A DNA stretch of 64,000 bases, taken from the NCBI GenBank assembly GCA_900455085.1, contig UGTZ01000001.1, forward strand, positions 2,944,501 to 3,008,500. The letters run 5' to 3'. Source of the DNA: Providencia rettgeri. GTDB lineage: Bacteria; Pseudomonadota; Gammaproteobacteria; Enterobacterales; Enterobacteriaceae. How positions within the stretch are numbered: the first letter of the stretch is position 1; the number at the start of each line of letters is the position of its first letter. The notes below the pieces were generated by a model, which worked only from the letters and a program-made list of their open reading frames with translations, ran no database searches and had not been told where the DNA came from. Positions 20,087 to 31,100 of the stretch are shown here, in pieces. Both the position numbers and the translations under genes were made by a program.

Positions 20087-20758
20087 TTAAACCTGACTGG
20101 TTCCAAAGTTTCTAAAGTCAGCAATGAGCTCCTTGGTATTCATTTTAGCCAGATACGTTATGCGTAATAGGAAATCAAAATAATTAGAATGACGGGCCAG
20201 AGCATCTCGTCTATCAAATCGAAATACAGGATTCTCTGGAAAGTTAACTAATGGTGCATAGTCCGGGTACGCTAAGCCAATGGCGCTACACCATGCCCGT
20301 TGTATTCTAGTCGCCATATTATTGGCATCATCTTGTAAATAGTTGCCTAAATAGCCGTATATATCACGATTAAATAACAAAACTAAATGGTAGTGAGGAT
20401 ATTCACTTTCATTACGTTCTCTTACCCAAGCATAATAAGGGAGTGCTGGTGTAGCTGAACGCCCCGTACGATGATGTGCTGCTCTCAGTTGGCTTTTTAG
20501 TGACTCGATAAAACGGGTAATGGCTCGCTCATCCGTGCGTTGAAAACATACCGGCATATCTGGGGCATCAGGACTACTATCCTGAGCGAATCGTAAATCA
20601 ACTCGGATTGCAAATACTCGGTTATGGTGTTCTAGTGTATTCTCAACCACTGCCAGTAATCGGCGAAGGATATAATACGATATCGAGGAATCATAGCGAT
20701 CACTCGCGATAGTTATCAGTTGATCCAATTCTGTTTTAGTTAATGCATAAGCTGACAT
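20087..20758 (-). CDS. Inovirus Gp2 / YagK-YfjJ family protein
   Basis: A 223-residue protein. Landmarks are HNRVFAIRVDLRFA near residue 45, PYYAWVRERNESEYPHYHLVLLFN (a HUH-like PHYHLVLL strand) and RIQRAWCSAIGL. This family is related to the replication initiator of filamentous phages and is common in P4-like islands (YfjJ, YagK). A role in element replication is inferred from the fold, not proven. It is the most distal gene of a leftward set with YfjI and AlpA. The usual length is about 200-220 residues, so it looks complete. Confidence 0.85.
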   Translation of the reverse strand: MSAYALTKTELDQLITIASDRYDSSISYYILRRLLAVVENTLEHHNRVFAIRVDLRFAQDSSPDAPDMPVCFQRTDERAITRFIESLKSQLRAAHHRTGRSATPALPYYAWVRERNESEYPHYHLVLLFNRDIYGYLGNYLQDDANNMATRIQRAWCSAIGLAYPDYAPLVNFPENPVFRFDRRDALARHSNYFDFLLRITYLAKMNTKELIADFRNFGTSQV

Positions 20759-21056
20759 TTTTACTACCTTACTATCATAGAAATAGCGATATCTGTATTC
20801 GTGTTTAAGTACCTATCGCATCCATAACACAGTGAGTTATAGACACAATAGGTACGGTGATTAGATAAACATTGCTTTGTTGATTGATAGGTGTTATTTT
20901 TATAAACTAGTATTGTATTTAGTAAGATGGTATATATTACCTATACCGACATCATTCCATTTAATAAAAGACGGACTCAACCCTCCCCAAAGTCGCAATA
21001 AACCTCGCTTGGTGATATAATCCTACTCACTGATATTATTAAAAATAACTCTGAAG

Positions 21057-22556
21057 TTATCCTGATTTTGGTGAGTTATTGAGTATGAATACCCCTCTGC
21101 TACTGAACGGAATATTCAATCGTTCCGCTAACTCTTCAGGTGTCATTTTTGCACCAATAAATCCCACATAACCAATGCCATCTTGAATAAACCGTTTCAG
21201 TTTCCCCTCTCTTTCCAATTGGTTAATAGCTGGCTCTAAACGCTCACTGTGTCTAACTGCTCTTGGTCCATATTTAATAATATAATTCGTTCTAAAATTA
21301 TAAGATCCATTACTCTCTAAATGACTCTCAAGCCAATCGAGTAATTTTTCAGCATCACTAGGCTCCCTCGTTTCATCAGTTTTAGCGATAAAGTGATTGA
21401 GATACCACTGTGTGATATAAAATGCCGCATTCAAGGTTTCTTTTGTGATCAGCGTTGAATTCGGTGTCATAAAAAACCTGCATCACTGCCGCAATTCTCG
21501 ACGCATGTTCCATATAGCGCGCAATAAAATCCTCATAATGTGAAAATGTCGTGTCCTGCTTCATACAATCTGATATGATTCGCTGCTGTTCATACCAGCA
21601 TTTTTGTGCCTCCACCGTTAATGTGATACACTGACGTTCACCACCATACTCTCTTCGCAATGCAGACTTGTCTAAGTGCGCGATCAAAACGGAAGAGAAG
21701 GCATCAAATGCATGCGCGTCTAATCGTAAAGTGTTCAGGTCATCCAGCCTAGTTAATGAATTGTTCAAATCCACGAATAAAAAACGGGCTAGCCCACCAG
21801 AATATCGAAACTTCGTGCCTTTTTTCCTCAAATAATGATTAAACAATTCCGGCTGTAACATTAACAAGATGCTAAACGGGCATCTGAAATAAAGTCGCTG
21901 TCGCGTGAAACACGGCTCACCGAAATACTCTCTCCACACCAGAGTGAATTTAATAACGAAATTTTATGAAATAGATTGCCGTCAAGCAGAGCCCCAGCTT
22001 CATCTGAGGCCAGTGTTAACACTGGATACCCTTGCCCTAATTCCCGAGTTAATGCCTCGCTGGTGGGATCATTGATAATTAAACGCCTTTGAACCGGCTT
22101 AACAGGCGCTTGTTGTAGGCATTCATCTAACTGACGACGAGCCTCAGCCACATCACCGTTATCCTTAAGCATTTTTTGATAATGTTTCTCATGAGCTTTT
22201 AGCTCTATTTTCCAAATAGCCTCATGCCGTTGATACTCCGCCTGTGCTGAACCATATTCTCTTTTTTGTGCTTCTTCCCACTGAATAACCGGTGCTATCA
22301 ACATTCTGAATACCGTCGTCTTTTTACTGCCCGACTTGGCGAGCACAAGCGTATAAAGTGAAGTGGGATAGCGAATCCCTTGGATAGGTTGAACATCAAC
22401 ATTATCCTGACACCCCATCCCCATAATCCCTAATAGGGTAGGTAAAATAATATCTGGGCTCGCCCCTGTTTGAGCGTGTATGTGCCCTATCAGCTGCTGA
22501 AAAAATTCAGGTAAACATTTCAACTGCAAACACAGTTCTGGATTATCATTTGACAT
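21057..22556 (-). pseudogene. YfjI-like DUF3987 protein, two frameshifts
   Basis: A DUF3987 protein of about 500 residues in three frames. Part 1 (22556 to about 21874) has SPDIILPTLLGIMGMGCQ, LVLAKSGSKKTTVFR (Walker A-like) and LTLASDEAGALLDG. Part 2 has LLMLQPELFNHYL and GGLARFLF. Part 3 has LITKETLNAAFYITQWYLNHF and ends NNSPKSG. Adding one T to TTT at about 21874 and removing one T from TTTTTT at about 21475 (on the coding strand) restores the frame both times. YfjI proteins of P4-type elements are thought to be primase/helicase-associated. Lies between AlpA and Gp2. Confidence 0.85.
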
Positions 22557-22584
22557 TTTTCTTGATCCTTAATTTAATCGACAA

Positions 22585-22794
22585 CTAAACTTCACGTGAA
22601 GCAACCCATTTTTCGATCTCACTGTATAACCATCCAACCGATGAAGCACCAAGCTTAAGCGGTTTTGGAAACGTGTCATCATAATACTTTGAGCGTGGAT
22701 TCAATTTTTCATAAATACTGGAACGAGATATCCCCAGTACTTTGGTGAGTTCTGTAATGCGGAGAATACGTAAGGATTGAGTTGTTGTTGACAT
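22585..22794 (-). CDS. AlpA-family excisionase/regulator
   Basis: A 69-residue winged-helix protein. LRITELTKVLGISRSSIYEKLN is the AlpA/Xis helix-turn-helix, followed by FPKPLKLGASSVGWLYSEIEKWV. In P4-like elements AlpA activates integrase expression or acts as excision factor. It heads the leftward AlpA-YfjI-Gp2 set, 28 bases before YfjI. The divergent promoter region with the 589-residue gene is only about 100 bases, so AlpA may control both directions. Confidence 0.92.
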   Translation of the reverse strand: MSTTTQSLRILRITELTKVLGISRSSIYEKLNPRSKYYDDTFPKPLKLGASSVGWLYSEIEKWVASREV

Positions 22795-22892
22795 GTTATG
22801 CCCTCCGAGTGTGTTTCATTCGACGTAGACTTTGCCACAAGTTCTGGCAGTATTTCCCCGTACAAATTTGGAAACCAATTTAGGAGGAGTGT

Positions 22893-24662
22893 ATGCGCCA
22901 TCATAATTTTGCCAGTATCATGTTAACGGTTTGTCGCGTATTCGAGCTAAATACAAAAGACATCACCGGTAATGCACTGAATATGCGAGATAAATATGCA
23001 ACCTCAGATTTTTCATTGCATCAAAAGTTTTTTGATATCTATTACAATAAAATCATTGACATAATAGATGCCGAGGCAGTTTATAGTCAGGAGGACAGAC
23101 GTGATGTATTCTATAAATATGAACAACTGTATAACGAAGTTGTGCATACGATGGTTTATTCTAACTTAGAAAAAGATATCATCACAAAAAAATACATGGA
23201 AACAGCGATACCCGCCATTATTGCACTCGATATGTATCAAACTCTCAGTCGCCATACTCAAAATGAGCAGCCTCCAAGCTTTTATCACCATATACAGGCC
23301 TTTTTATTGAGTGATGACTACCTCCTCGATAATTCGGATCCTAAACACCTATTTCAAGGTGTCAGACATTACTTGAAAAAAATGCTTAAGCAGCAAAACA
23401 TACAACCGAAAGAGAGCTTAATGGAAATCAACTCATTGATTGATAATATCCGGAGTGGCAAAAACCCAAAAACAAGCTCAATTAAACACGCGATTAAGAT
23501 TTGCAAATTTGAAGCAAAGAATTTCGAGAACGAACTTGATGAATTTGAAAAAACCTATACATCTTTAAGTACCTTATTAAGACTTCAAAATACCACAGGG
23601 TGGGTACCTCTCATTACTCAGCATTATCGTGAATTGATGGAGGAAAATATGCGTTCATCCCATCTTTTATCTTCACTACATATGTATCTATATCGATTTA
23701 ATTACGACAAAGGTTTATTAAAGGAATGTGCAGAAACGCTTATTCATTATGCCAATGTGATTACCCTAAAAAAAGATCGTATAGAACAATACACCCTAGC
23801 GATTAATTATTTAAAATCGATGATATTTAAAGGAGACTTTCCTTCCGCTAATCATACTGAAAATGAATTTAAAAATTTAAAACGTTGGTTTGAAAAAAGA
23901 GCGGATATTCCCTTATTAGCTCCCTATGCTAAACTCACTGTAATCATCGATTTATTATACAATAAAAAACTTGAAGAAGCGTATCAACTGACGCATGAAA
24001 TGTTATCTGAAGAATTACCTTACGGATATTTAAAAGCAACCTTTGCAAACATTAGCCTCGCATTGAAAATAAAGCTACAGAAAAACACAATAAAAAATGG
24101 GACACTACTGCGTTTAATTAATCCGATTTTAAATTCACAAGGTGAATACGTTGATTTTGCTCTGGGTTCAGCAACATCACTAAATAATCCCATAATCACA
24201 GACCCGAATAATTTAACAATCCTTCGAGCAATTAAAACCTACAACACACTCATTACTACAATTACCCCCGCTGAAGATAACGAAGAGATTGAACGTTATC
24301 CACAAACGATTTCAGGCTTATTAAATGAGGTTAATATCGCTCTTGAAAAACTTGATGACCAACTCTCTTATATTGATGAGATTTGTAGCGAACATTTTGC
24401 CGATGTAATAATTGAAAAAAAAGTACTGACCCGTCGAGAGCTCACTCAAAACCTAATTGGCATCTTAAATCATTGTACCCTAAATAATTGTATTGGCTGC
24501 TTACCCGTGTTAATGAAATATCTGAAGGCACCAGATGAAGAACAAGAAGCTATCGCTTCTTTTATGGGAATATCAGAAGACAGTGAACTCGAAAGAAACG
24601 TATTAGTAGAAACATTACACATCGTGCATGAAAAGTTAGATCAGCAAACCAACACACAATAA
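22893..24662 (+). CDS. Unrecognised 589-aa alpha-helical protein
   Basis: A long intact gene with a strong AGGAGGAG ribosome site. No domain is recognised. The protein looks all-helical and soluble, with many short amphipathic helices of about 30-40 residues (for example the segments around residues 205-240, 265-300 and 350-390), suggesting TPR/HEAT-like solenoid architecture. There are no signal peptide and no obvious nuclease, kinase or nucleotide motifs. A Cys-rich patch NHCTLNNCIGC is near residue 535. Divergent from AlpA in a satellite-like core, the position where such islands often carry defence or replication-control genes. That is context only. Ends before a 40-bp palindrome. Confidence 0.8.
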   Translation: MRHHNFASIMLTVCRVFELNTKDITGNALNMRDKYATSDFSLHQKFFDIYYNKIIDIIDAEAVYSQEDRRDVFYKYEQLYNEVVHTMVYSNLEKDIITKKYMETAIPAIIALDMYQTLSRHTQNEQPPSFYHHIQAFLLSDDYLLDNSDPKHLFQGVRHYLKKMLKQQNIQPKESLMEINSLIDNIRSGKNPKTSSIKHAIKICKFEAKNFENELDEFEKTYTSLSTLLRLQNTTGWVPLITQHYRELMEENMRSSHLLSSLHMYLYRFNYDKGLLKECAETLIHYANVITLKKDRIEQYTLAINYLKSMIFKGDFPSANHTENEFKNLKRWFEKRADIPLLAPYAKLTVIIDLLYNKKLEEAYQLTHEMLSEELPYGYLKATFANISLALKIKLQKNTIKNGTLLRLINPILNSQGEYVDFALGSATSLNNPIITDPNNLTILRAIKTYNTLITTITPAEDNEEIERYPQTISGLLNEVNIALEKLDDQLSYIDEICSEHFADVIIEKKVLTRRELTQNLIGILNHCTLNNCIGCLPVLMKYLKAPDEEQEAIASFMGISEDSELERNVLVETLHIVHEKLDQQTNTQ

Positions 24663-24684
24663 TTTTTCTACAATACACTTATGG

Positions 24685-24724
24685 CTCCGGCTACAATGGC
24701 TACATGTAGCCATTGTAGCCGGAG
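24685..24724. repeat. Perfect 40-bp palindrome
   Basis: CTCCGGCTACAATGGCTACA followed directly by its exact reverse complement, beginning 23 bases after the 589-residue gene. Each arm holds GGCTACA twice. There is no T-run after it. It could be a factor-independent pause, a cruciform or a protein-binding site. Confidence 0.8.
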
Positions 24725-25264
24725 GAGACACATCATTTTTATTGCATTCCATCTTGTTTGCAGAATAATATTAACTTATACAGGCAACCACAATCCGTCA
24801 TCACACTATTTTTGATGTTACACATGTACTATTTATCAGCTTTCCAGATTATAAAAACAGAAGAGTGATCCATTTAATACTACGTTGGATCGTTGAGAAA
24901 TGACGTATTATAACATATCATTCCGTCAGCAATGGAAATAATAGTCAGATAAAAAATATTATATTGATAAAAATGCCAAATAAATAGATTATCTATTTTA
25001 TTTTATTTTCATTATTACCCATTCAATAAAGGATATTATTTTTCATAAAATTGAAGGCACATACAAAAAATAACACTAAAAAGTACTTGTGTCGTTTTCA
25101 TTCCTACTTATCACACAATAAATAAGTGTGTTTTGATTGGCATTACCGATAAAAATTAAACTAGTGACCATTATACATATTTTTATTTTCATCAAAAATA
25201 TAAATTTTAGCCTATACCTATAATAGGTTGATAAACACCTAAATATTATAGCCAAAACTATATA
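24725..25264. other. No recognisable gene
   Basis: 540 AT-rich bases with only very short frames. Confidence 0.5.
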
Positions 25265-25417
25265 ATGAAAAGAGAAAAATATTATTGTAAGCTAAAAATT
25301 AACAAAGAACTACTAACACAATTGGTACATTATATTGATAGCGTATTTAAGCCTTACGACACATTAATTATAAGAGAGTTCTATGATTTGAGAAATAATA
25401 AACAGAAAATAACTTAG
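25265..25417 (+). CDS. Hypothetical 50-aa protein, tentative
   Basis: An ATG frame of 50 codons rich in Lys and hydrophobic residues (KELLTQLVHYIDSVF). There is no Shine-Dalgarno in front. It could be a chance frame in AT-rich DNA or a remnant. It precedes the decayed HTH gene at 25458. Confidence 0.25.
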   Translation: MKREKYYCKLKINKELLTQLVHYIDSVFKPYDTLIIREFYDLRNNKQKIT

Positions 25418-25457
25418 CTCATACAATGCTGTCAATCGTTGGGGATAATGATGAAAA

Positions 25458-25658
25458 ATGAAATTAGATAGACAACATAAAATTGCATTACAGCAAGGGA
25501 AAATATTAGGATGACTAGGAGGGAATGTCTATAAAACAGCAATTTATGAAATGAGGTGCAAAGGATATAAACAACGAGAATTGGCTAAACATTTTAATAT
25601 TAGCCTTTCAACAGTAAAGCGTTATTGGACAAAAACGGTTATTCGAAAAAACACCTAA
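25458..25658 (+). pseudogene. Small HTH protein with an in-frame TGA
   Basis: The 66-codon frame reads MKLDRQHKIALQQGKILG, TGA (25512-25514), LGGNVYKTAIYEMRCKGYKQRELAKHF and NISLSTVKRYWTK. The second part is a convincing resolvase/Sigma70-r4 type helix-turn-helix (KGYKQRELAKHFNISLSTVKRY). A TGG at the stop position would give a continuous protein. Probably a decayed element-borne regulator. Confidence 0.5.
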
Positions 25659-25901
25659 CTCCAGAGTGATTGTTTATTAATCAACCCTGATATAAATGGG
25701 ACTGGAGTGACATTATTGATGTTGGATAGGTAATATACTTCTAATCTATTAATGATCTATTTAATTTATTATTCAGCATATAGAACTATTAATTAACTGA
25801 CATATATCTACTAGCCATATAATCCTTATAGAGTCTTGGGGTGAACTCCTTGCCGGTGTAGATCAAGCAGACTCGCTAAAATGGGCTGCATGGGTAGATT
25901 C
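25659..25901. other. Intron 3' flank
   Basis: Noncoding, but just left of the intron a rightward frame reads GELLAGVDQADSLKWAAWVDSL. This may be a piece of the gene the intron entered. Not assignable. Confidence 0.35.
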
Positions 25902-27472
25902 ATTGGTCGCGGTAGGACGGGAGTTACCCTCCGCTCCCCGCACAGATCCGGACGTGCGCTGCTAACGCATCCGGCTCTTACCTCAGGTGTTTGGCGTAGA
26001 AGCGTTGTAATGGATAAGGGGGGGACAACTCTGGGCTTCGGTATCGTATTTTTTGCACAACCACTTGAAGCGTTCCCAGGTCATGTTATGCCGCTGGCTT
26101 CTTCGTCTCAATGCCTTCAGCCACAGTCTCTTCACTTCCTCTACGAACTGGCTTATCGCTCTGTGATTAAAGGGCACTCCATAATAGTTTATGTGTCCCT
26201 GCACCACACACGTTAGCCAACGACCCGTTTTTGCCGACCTTTGTTCATCCAGAGATCAAAACTGTAGTGTAGATAAATGTTCGCCAGTAACGGTGAACAT
26301 ACCGCCCCCTGTGGAACTCCCCGGTGCTACTGTTGCCGGTGACCGTGTTCATCTACCACGCCTACAGTGATCCATTGCTTGATTAGCCGCAGTATCCGCT
26401 TGTCACTGATACGGTGCTCGATAAACCAGATGAGCCAGTCATGTTCTACCGTATCGAAGAACTTGCTGATATCTAGATCCAGCCCCCAATTTACTTTTCT
26501 CTCCATAATCGCAACGTTTAGCGCATTCAGTGCGTCGTACTGCCCTCTCCCCGGCCTGAAACCGTAGGAGAACCCCATGGAATCAACTTCATAGATTTAG
26601 TTTAACACGGTGAAGGTTGCCTGTTGTACGATTTTATCTTCCAGACATAGAATGCTCAACGTCCTTTCAGTTCCATCTTCTTTGGGGATCAGGACCCGCC
26701 TTGTAGGCATCGGTCTATATTGCCCCCGCTGAAGTCTGCCATGGAGCTCACTGATATGGCTTTGCGCATTTTCAGCGTAGTATTCCCATATCACTCCATC
26801 ACAGCCCGGTGCTGAATGTCGTTTGAATTGGTTAAAGCTCTGCAATAGTAGCGCTTCACTCACATGGTGGAAGAGATTCGTAAACTGCTGTTTCTTATTC
26901 TTCCTAGCCGCTTCTCGCACAGCTAGCAGTCGTGACATCGTATTCTCCCAGCTCTGCATCCAGATATTGGCGTACTGTTGGCTGTTCCCCTTGGTCGGGA
27001 GCCTTCCCTCCATCAACTCCGCCACATTGTTACTTGTCTTGTTCATTGATTTCCTCAGTACTATGCTCCCGTCCGACTTCCTGAAACACGACATCGCTTC
27101 ACTTTACAGTTTTGGCGATGTCGCCCCACTGACTCAGGGTGGAAATTTGTTCTGGATCTCCCAGGTTCCGTATGATGAACTTCCTCACATGCACAGGGTC
27201 CCCGACCCCGGGAAGCATGTCCGCGTTTTACCATAGCAACACGGCCATTGTAGGTTTCTGCTTCGCTTAACAGCATCACCGCCTCCTATACCTAATTACG
27301 TGGCTCAATATCTGGCCTGTGAGTGCCTTCGCTAACACTTCACGACAGAAGTTACCCGCTGCCACGCATAGCTAAAGGTCTGGGCGAGTGGCTATTTCTT
27401 ACCCAGGAGGGACTTCCACTCTCAGTTCTATCACCAGCTTGCCTGGCGTACTAAGCGTCAGATGAAGCCCAC
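25902..27472 (-). mobile_element. Group II intron remnant with deleted reverse transcriptase
   Basis: It runs leftward. The 5' end begins near GTGGGC at 27472. Domain V is a clear 34-base hairpin at 25944-25977 (GAGCCGGATGCG... on the complement), and a domain VI-like segment ends near 25902. The internal ORF shows NNVAELMEGRLPTKGN, FKRHSAPGCDGVIWEYY, RRVLIPKEDGTERTLSI, a frame break, then SYGFRPGRGQYDAL and LDLDISKFFDTVEHDW, then a GTPQGAVCSPLLANIYLHY-like stretch in shifted frames. It then jumps straight to GHINYYGVPFNHRAI, the maturase end. The YADD motif and thumb are missing, so no RT activity is possible. Confidence 0.85.
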
Positions 27473-27948
27473 ATAGATTCACTTCATCCACTCAAGGCAA
27501 AATATTTTCGAAGGTATCAAAATCCATTAAAGTAGATGAATAAATTACTTATCAATAACCCACTTCATTTCTTAATGCCTTGATACCTAAAGTATTGAGT
27601 GTTATCGCTTCTTCATCGTGCTGGGAATTCATCAGCATCGTGAGAATATCATCAAAATGTTAGGAGTTTTAATGGCACTGTTGCAAATAAAGAAATGAAG
27701 TTGAGTTTTTCGGTTCAAAGCGAATTATAGAGCAAAAGCTCTATTCATTAGATGCACTTCACCTAAAGCATGCCTGAAATAAAATTGCTCAGTCTAAGCA
27801 TTACATACACGTTACACACCAGAACCGCAATTTGAGTTATCAATCATTCTTCTATTTTAAATCATTTACATCACCCCAAGTTATCAATATTATCCAGTAA
27901 ACATTCTGTTTTTACAGATTGTTCACTGAATTAAATATCTAACTAAAT
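27473..27948. other. Intron 5' flank and gene debris
   Basis: The complement holds a short frame ending NTLGIKALRNEVGY-stop (about 27560-27660), the tail of an unidentified gene. At 27674-27689 GGCACTGTTGCAAATA resembles an IS6/IS26-type terminal repeat, but no transposase follows. The rest is AT-rich. Confidence 0.35.
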
Positions 27949-28197
27949 TTAGTTGCTAACTCCTACATAATAAAGCCATTGAGTAGTAGTAACCCCTTTA
28001 AATCCAGTAATTGAAGTTCCCTGCCAGGTATTTACCCCAACAATAACACTATTTTTAGGAAGTGAAATAGTATCTAACTTTTGAGGAGAACCTCCTTCGG
28101 AACATTTATTTTCACCCGTTATTTGTGATGAGCCATCAGAACCATAAAACACAATTCTTGAGATTAAACCTCCAAATTTCCCATCCTTACATACCAC
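27949..28197 (-). pseudogene. Out-of-frame C-terminal tail of the inverse autotransporter
   Basis: This frame overlaps the end of the giant gene and reads CKDGKFGGLISRIVFYGSDG, then NKCSEGGSPQKLDTISLP, ending QWLYYVGVSN. The giant ORF's end (ISRIDTWYVRMGNLEV) would run straight into it (WYV-KDGKFGGLIS) with one extra base near 28187. It looks like a small disulphide-containing beta-rich adhesin tip, now detached by a frameshift. Confidence 0.65.
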
Positions 28198-31100
28198 GTA
28201 TCAATTCTAGAAATATTATTTAAGTTTGTAATCTCTTGCTTATAACCGCCTTCAGTTAAATTTGAACCAATACCATCAACAATATTAGCAGATTGAGTAT
28301 ATAGCTTATAATCAGGTGGTGAAATCAAATCATTTACCTTATTGCCAGATTGAGACCCTATAATTTCACTATTATTAGGAGCTAACACAGTCAGATTTGT
28401 ACTCAAATTATTACCTGTTATCCCATTTAAATTTATATTAGAGCCTGTAATTATCGTTTTACCAGTATTTTTTGCAATAAAAGAATCCCCGCTTAAAACA
28501 CCTACATTATTATTGCTAGAAGACCAAATCACGTTATCAATAGTTAACTCTATTGTAGAATTATCGGTCGGAGTAGCATTGACTATAAAATTAACTATCT
28601 GCCCAGGAATAACTTCTCGATTTATAACGTTTTCATTGATATAAAAATTATATGAATATAATGTTATACCAGTATTCAATGCTCCAAAGTATTCATCTCC
28701 AATTTTGACCTTAATAACATAATTACCCGCGTCAATTCCAGATACGTCAGCTGTATATTGACCATGCGTAGCTGTCGCTGACATATTCTTTATGAAAACG
28801 CCATTAGTGACAACAGTGTTTTCTTTTAATACAACAAATTGAAGATCATCTTTCAACCCATCTACTGGATTATTTTGCCCATCCTTAGCTATTAAGGTAA
28901 CTGTTGCCACTCCTTCATTTTGACCATTATTTGCAATAATCCGTGATTTGTTAATTGAAAGAGAAGAGGTACTTTGTGCCACATCGCCGACGGTAATCGT
29001 ATACCCAGCTGACTCAACAGGGTTTGCCCAATCCGTCAACTTAACGCTGGCTTTTAAGCCCGTGCCCACGGTGTTCGCCACATACGTTCCGGTGTACGTG
29101 CCATCCCCATTGTCCACCCAATTGCTATTGGCTTTCTGAGTCGCATTCGGCACCGTCACCGTATCGGTTAATGCTGACGCCTGGCCACTGACCGCGTTAC
29201 CTTCAGCGTCTTTCAATGTCACCGTCACCGTGATATCGGTTCCCGCCACATACGTCGTGTTATCAACCACGACTGTTGAGGTACTTTGTGCTGCTTTGCC
29301 CACCGTAATCGCATACCCGGCTGACTCAACAGCACTTGTCCAATCGGTCAACTTCACACTGGCTTTTAAGCCCGTGCCCACGGTGTTCGCCACATACGTT
29401 CCGGTGTACGTGCCATCCCCATTGTCCACCCAATTGCTATTGGCTTTCTGAGTCGCATTCGGCACCGTCACCGTATCGGTTAAGGCTGACGCTTGGCCGC
29501 CGACTAAATTACCCTCAGCGTCTTTCAGCGTCACTGTCACCGTGATATCGGTTCCCGCCACATACGTCGTGTTATCGACCACGACCGCTGAGGTACTTTG
29601 TGCTGCTTCACCCACAGTAATAGCATACATCCCCGACATCACACTGCTCGCCCAGCCACTCAATTTTGTACTGGCTTTTAAGCCCGTGCCCACCGTGTTC
29701 GCCACATAGGTCGCGGTATACGTGCCATCCCCATTATCCACCCAACGGCTGCTCGCTTTCTGAGTCGCATTCGGCACCGTCACCGTGCTGCTGGTTAATG
29801 CTGACGCTTGGCCGCTGACCGCGTTACCTTCGGCGTCTTTTAACGCCACGGTAACAATAATGTCACTGCCGGCCACATACGTGGTGTTATCCACCGTAAT
29901 GGTTGAAGTCGCTTCAACTACATTGCCGACCGTAATGGCATACGCCCCTGAAGTCACACCGCCTGTCCAATCCGTCAGTTTCACTTCGGCTTTCAAACCG
30001 GTACCGGTGGTATTGGCGACATAGGTTCCCGTGTACGTGCCATCGCCATTATCCACCCAGTTGCTATTGGCTTTCTGGGTCGCATTCGGTACGGTCACAG
30101 TACTGCTGGTTAAGGCTGACGCCTGGCCACTGACCGCGTTACCTTCGGCGTCTTTCAACGTCACCGTAACAATAATGTCACTGCCGGCCACATACGTGGT
30201 GTTATCCACCGTAATGGTTGAAGTCGCTTCAACTACATTGCCGACCGTAATGGCATACGCCGCCGACGTCACACCGCCTGTCCAATCCGTCAGTTTCACC
30301 TCGGCTTTCAATCCGGTACCGGTGGTATTGGCGACATAAGTGCCAGTATACGTGCCATCGCCATTGTCCACCCAACGACCGCTCGCTTTTTGGGTCGCAT
30401 TCGGCACGGTCACCGTGCTACTGGTTAAGGCTGACGCTTGGCCGCTGACTAAATTACCCTCAGCGTCTTTCAACGTCACCGTCACCGTGATATCGGTTCC
30501 CGCGACATACGTGGTGTTATCAACCGCGACTGTTGAGGTACTTTGTGCCGCTTTACCCACCGTAATCGCATACCCGGCTGACTCAACAGAGTTTGTCCAA
30601 TCGGTCAACTTGACGCTGGCTTTCAAACCGGTACCAGTGGTATTGGCGACATAGGTCCCCGTGTACGTGCCGTTACCATTATCCACCCAGCGACTGCTCG
30701 CTTTCTGGGTCGCATTCGGGACTGTCACTGTAGTCGGACTTAACGCCGACGCTTGACCATTAACAACGTTACCTTGAGCATCTTTTAACGTCACCGTCAC
30801 CGTGATATCGGTTCCCGCCACGTATGTGGTGTTATCGACCATCACCGATGAGTTAGCTTGGTCTGCGTTACCTGCGGTGATCGCATACGCCCCAGACGTC
30901 ACGTTCTCCGTCCAATCCGTCAGTTTCACCTCGGCGTGTAAGTTTGCCCCTACGGTGTTCGCCACATAGGTTTTTGTGTACGTACCGTCCCCATTATCCA
31001 CCCAATTGCTGCTCGCTTTTGGCGTCGCATTCGGTACCGTCACCGTCCCTGTCAACGCGGATGCTTGACCACTGACCGCGTTACCTTGTGCATCTTTTAA

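Noticed and set aside
25881..26216. 111-codon rightward frame
   Set aside because: Antisense to the group II intron domain V and maturase end.
27674..27689. IS6/IS26-like terminal repeat GGCACTGTTGCAAATA
   Set aside because: Only the first 14 bases agree and no transposase or partner end is present, so I do not call an element.
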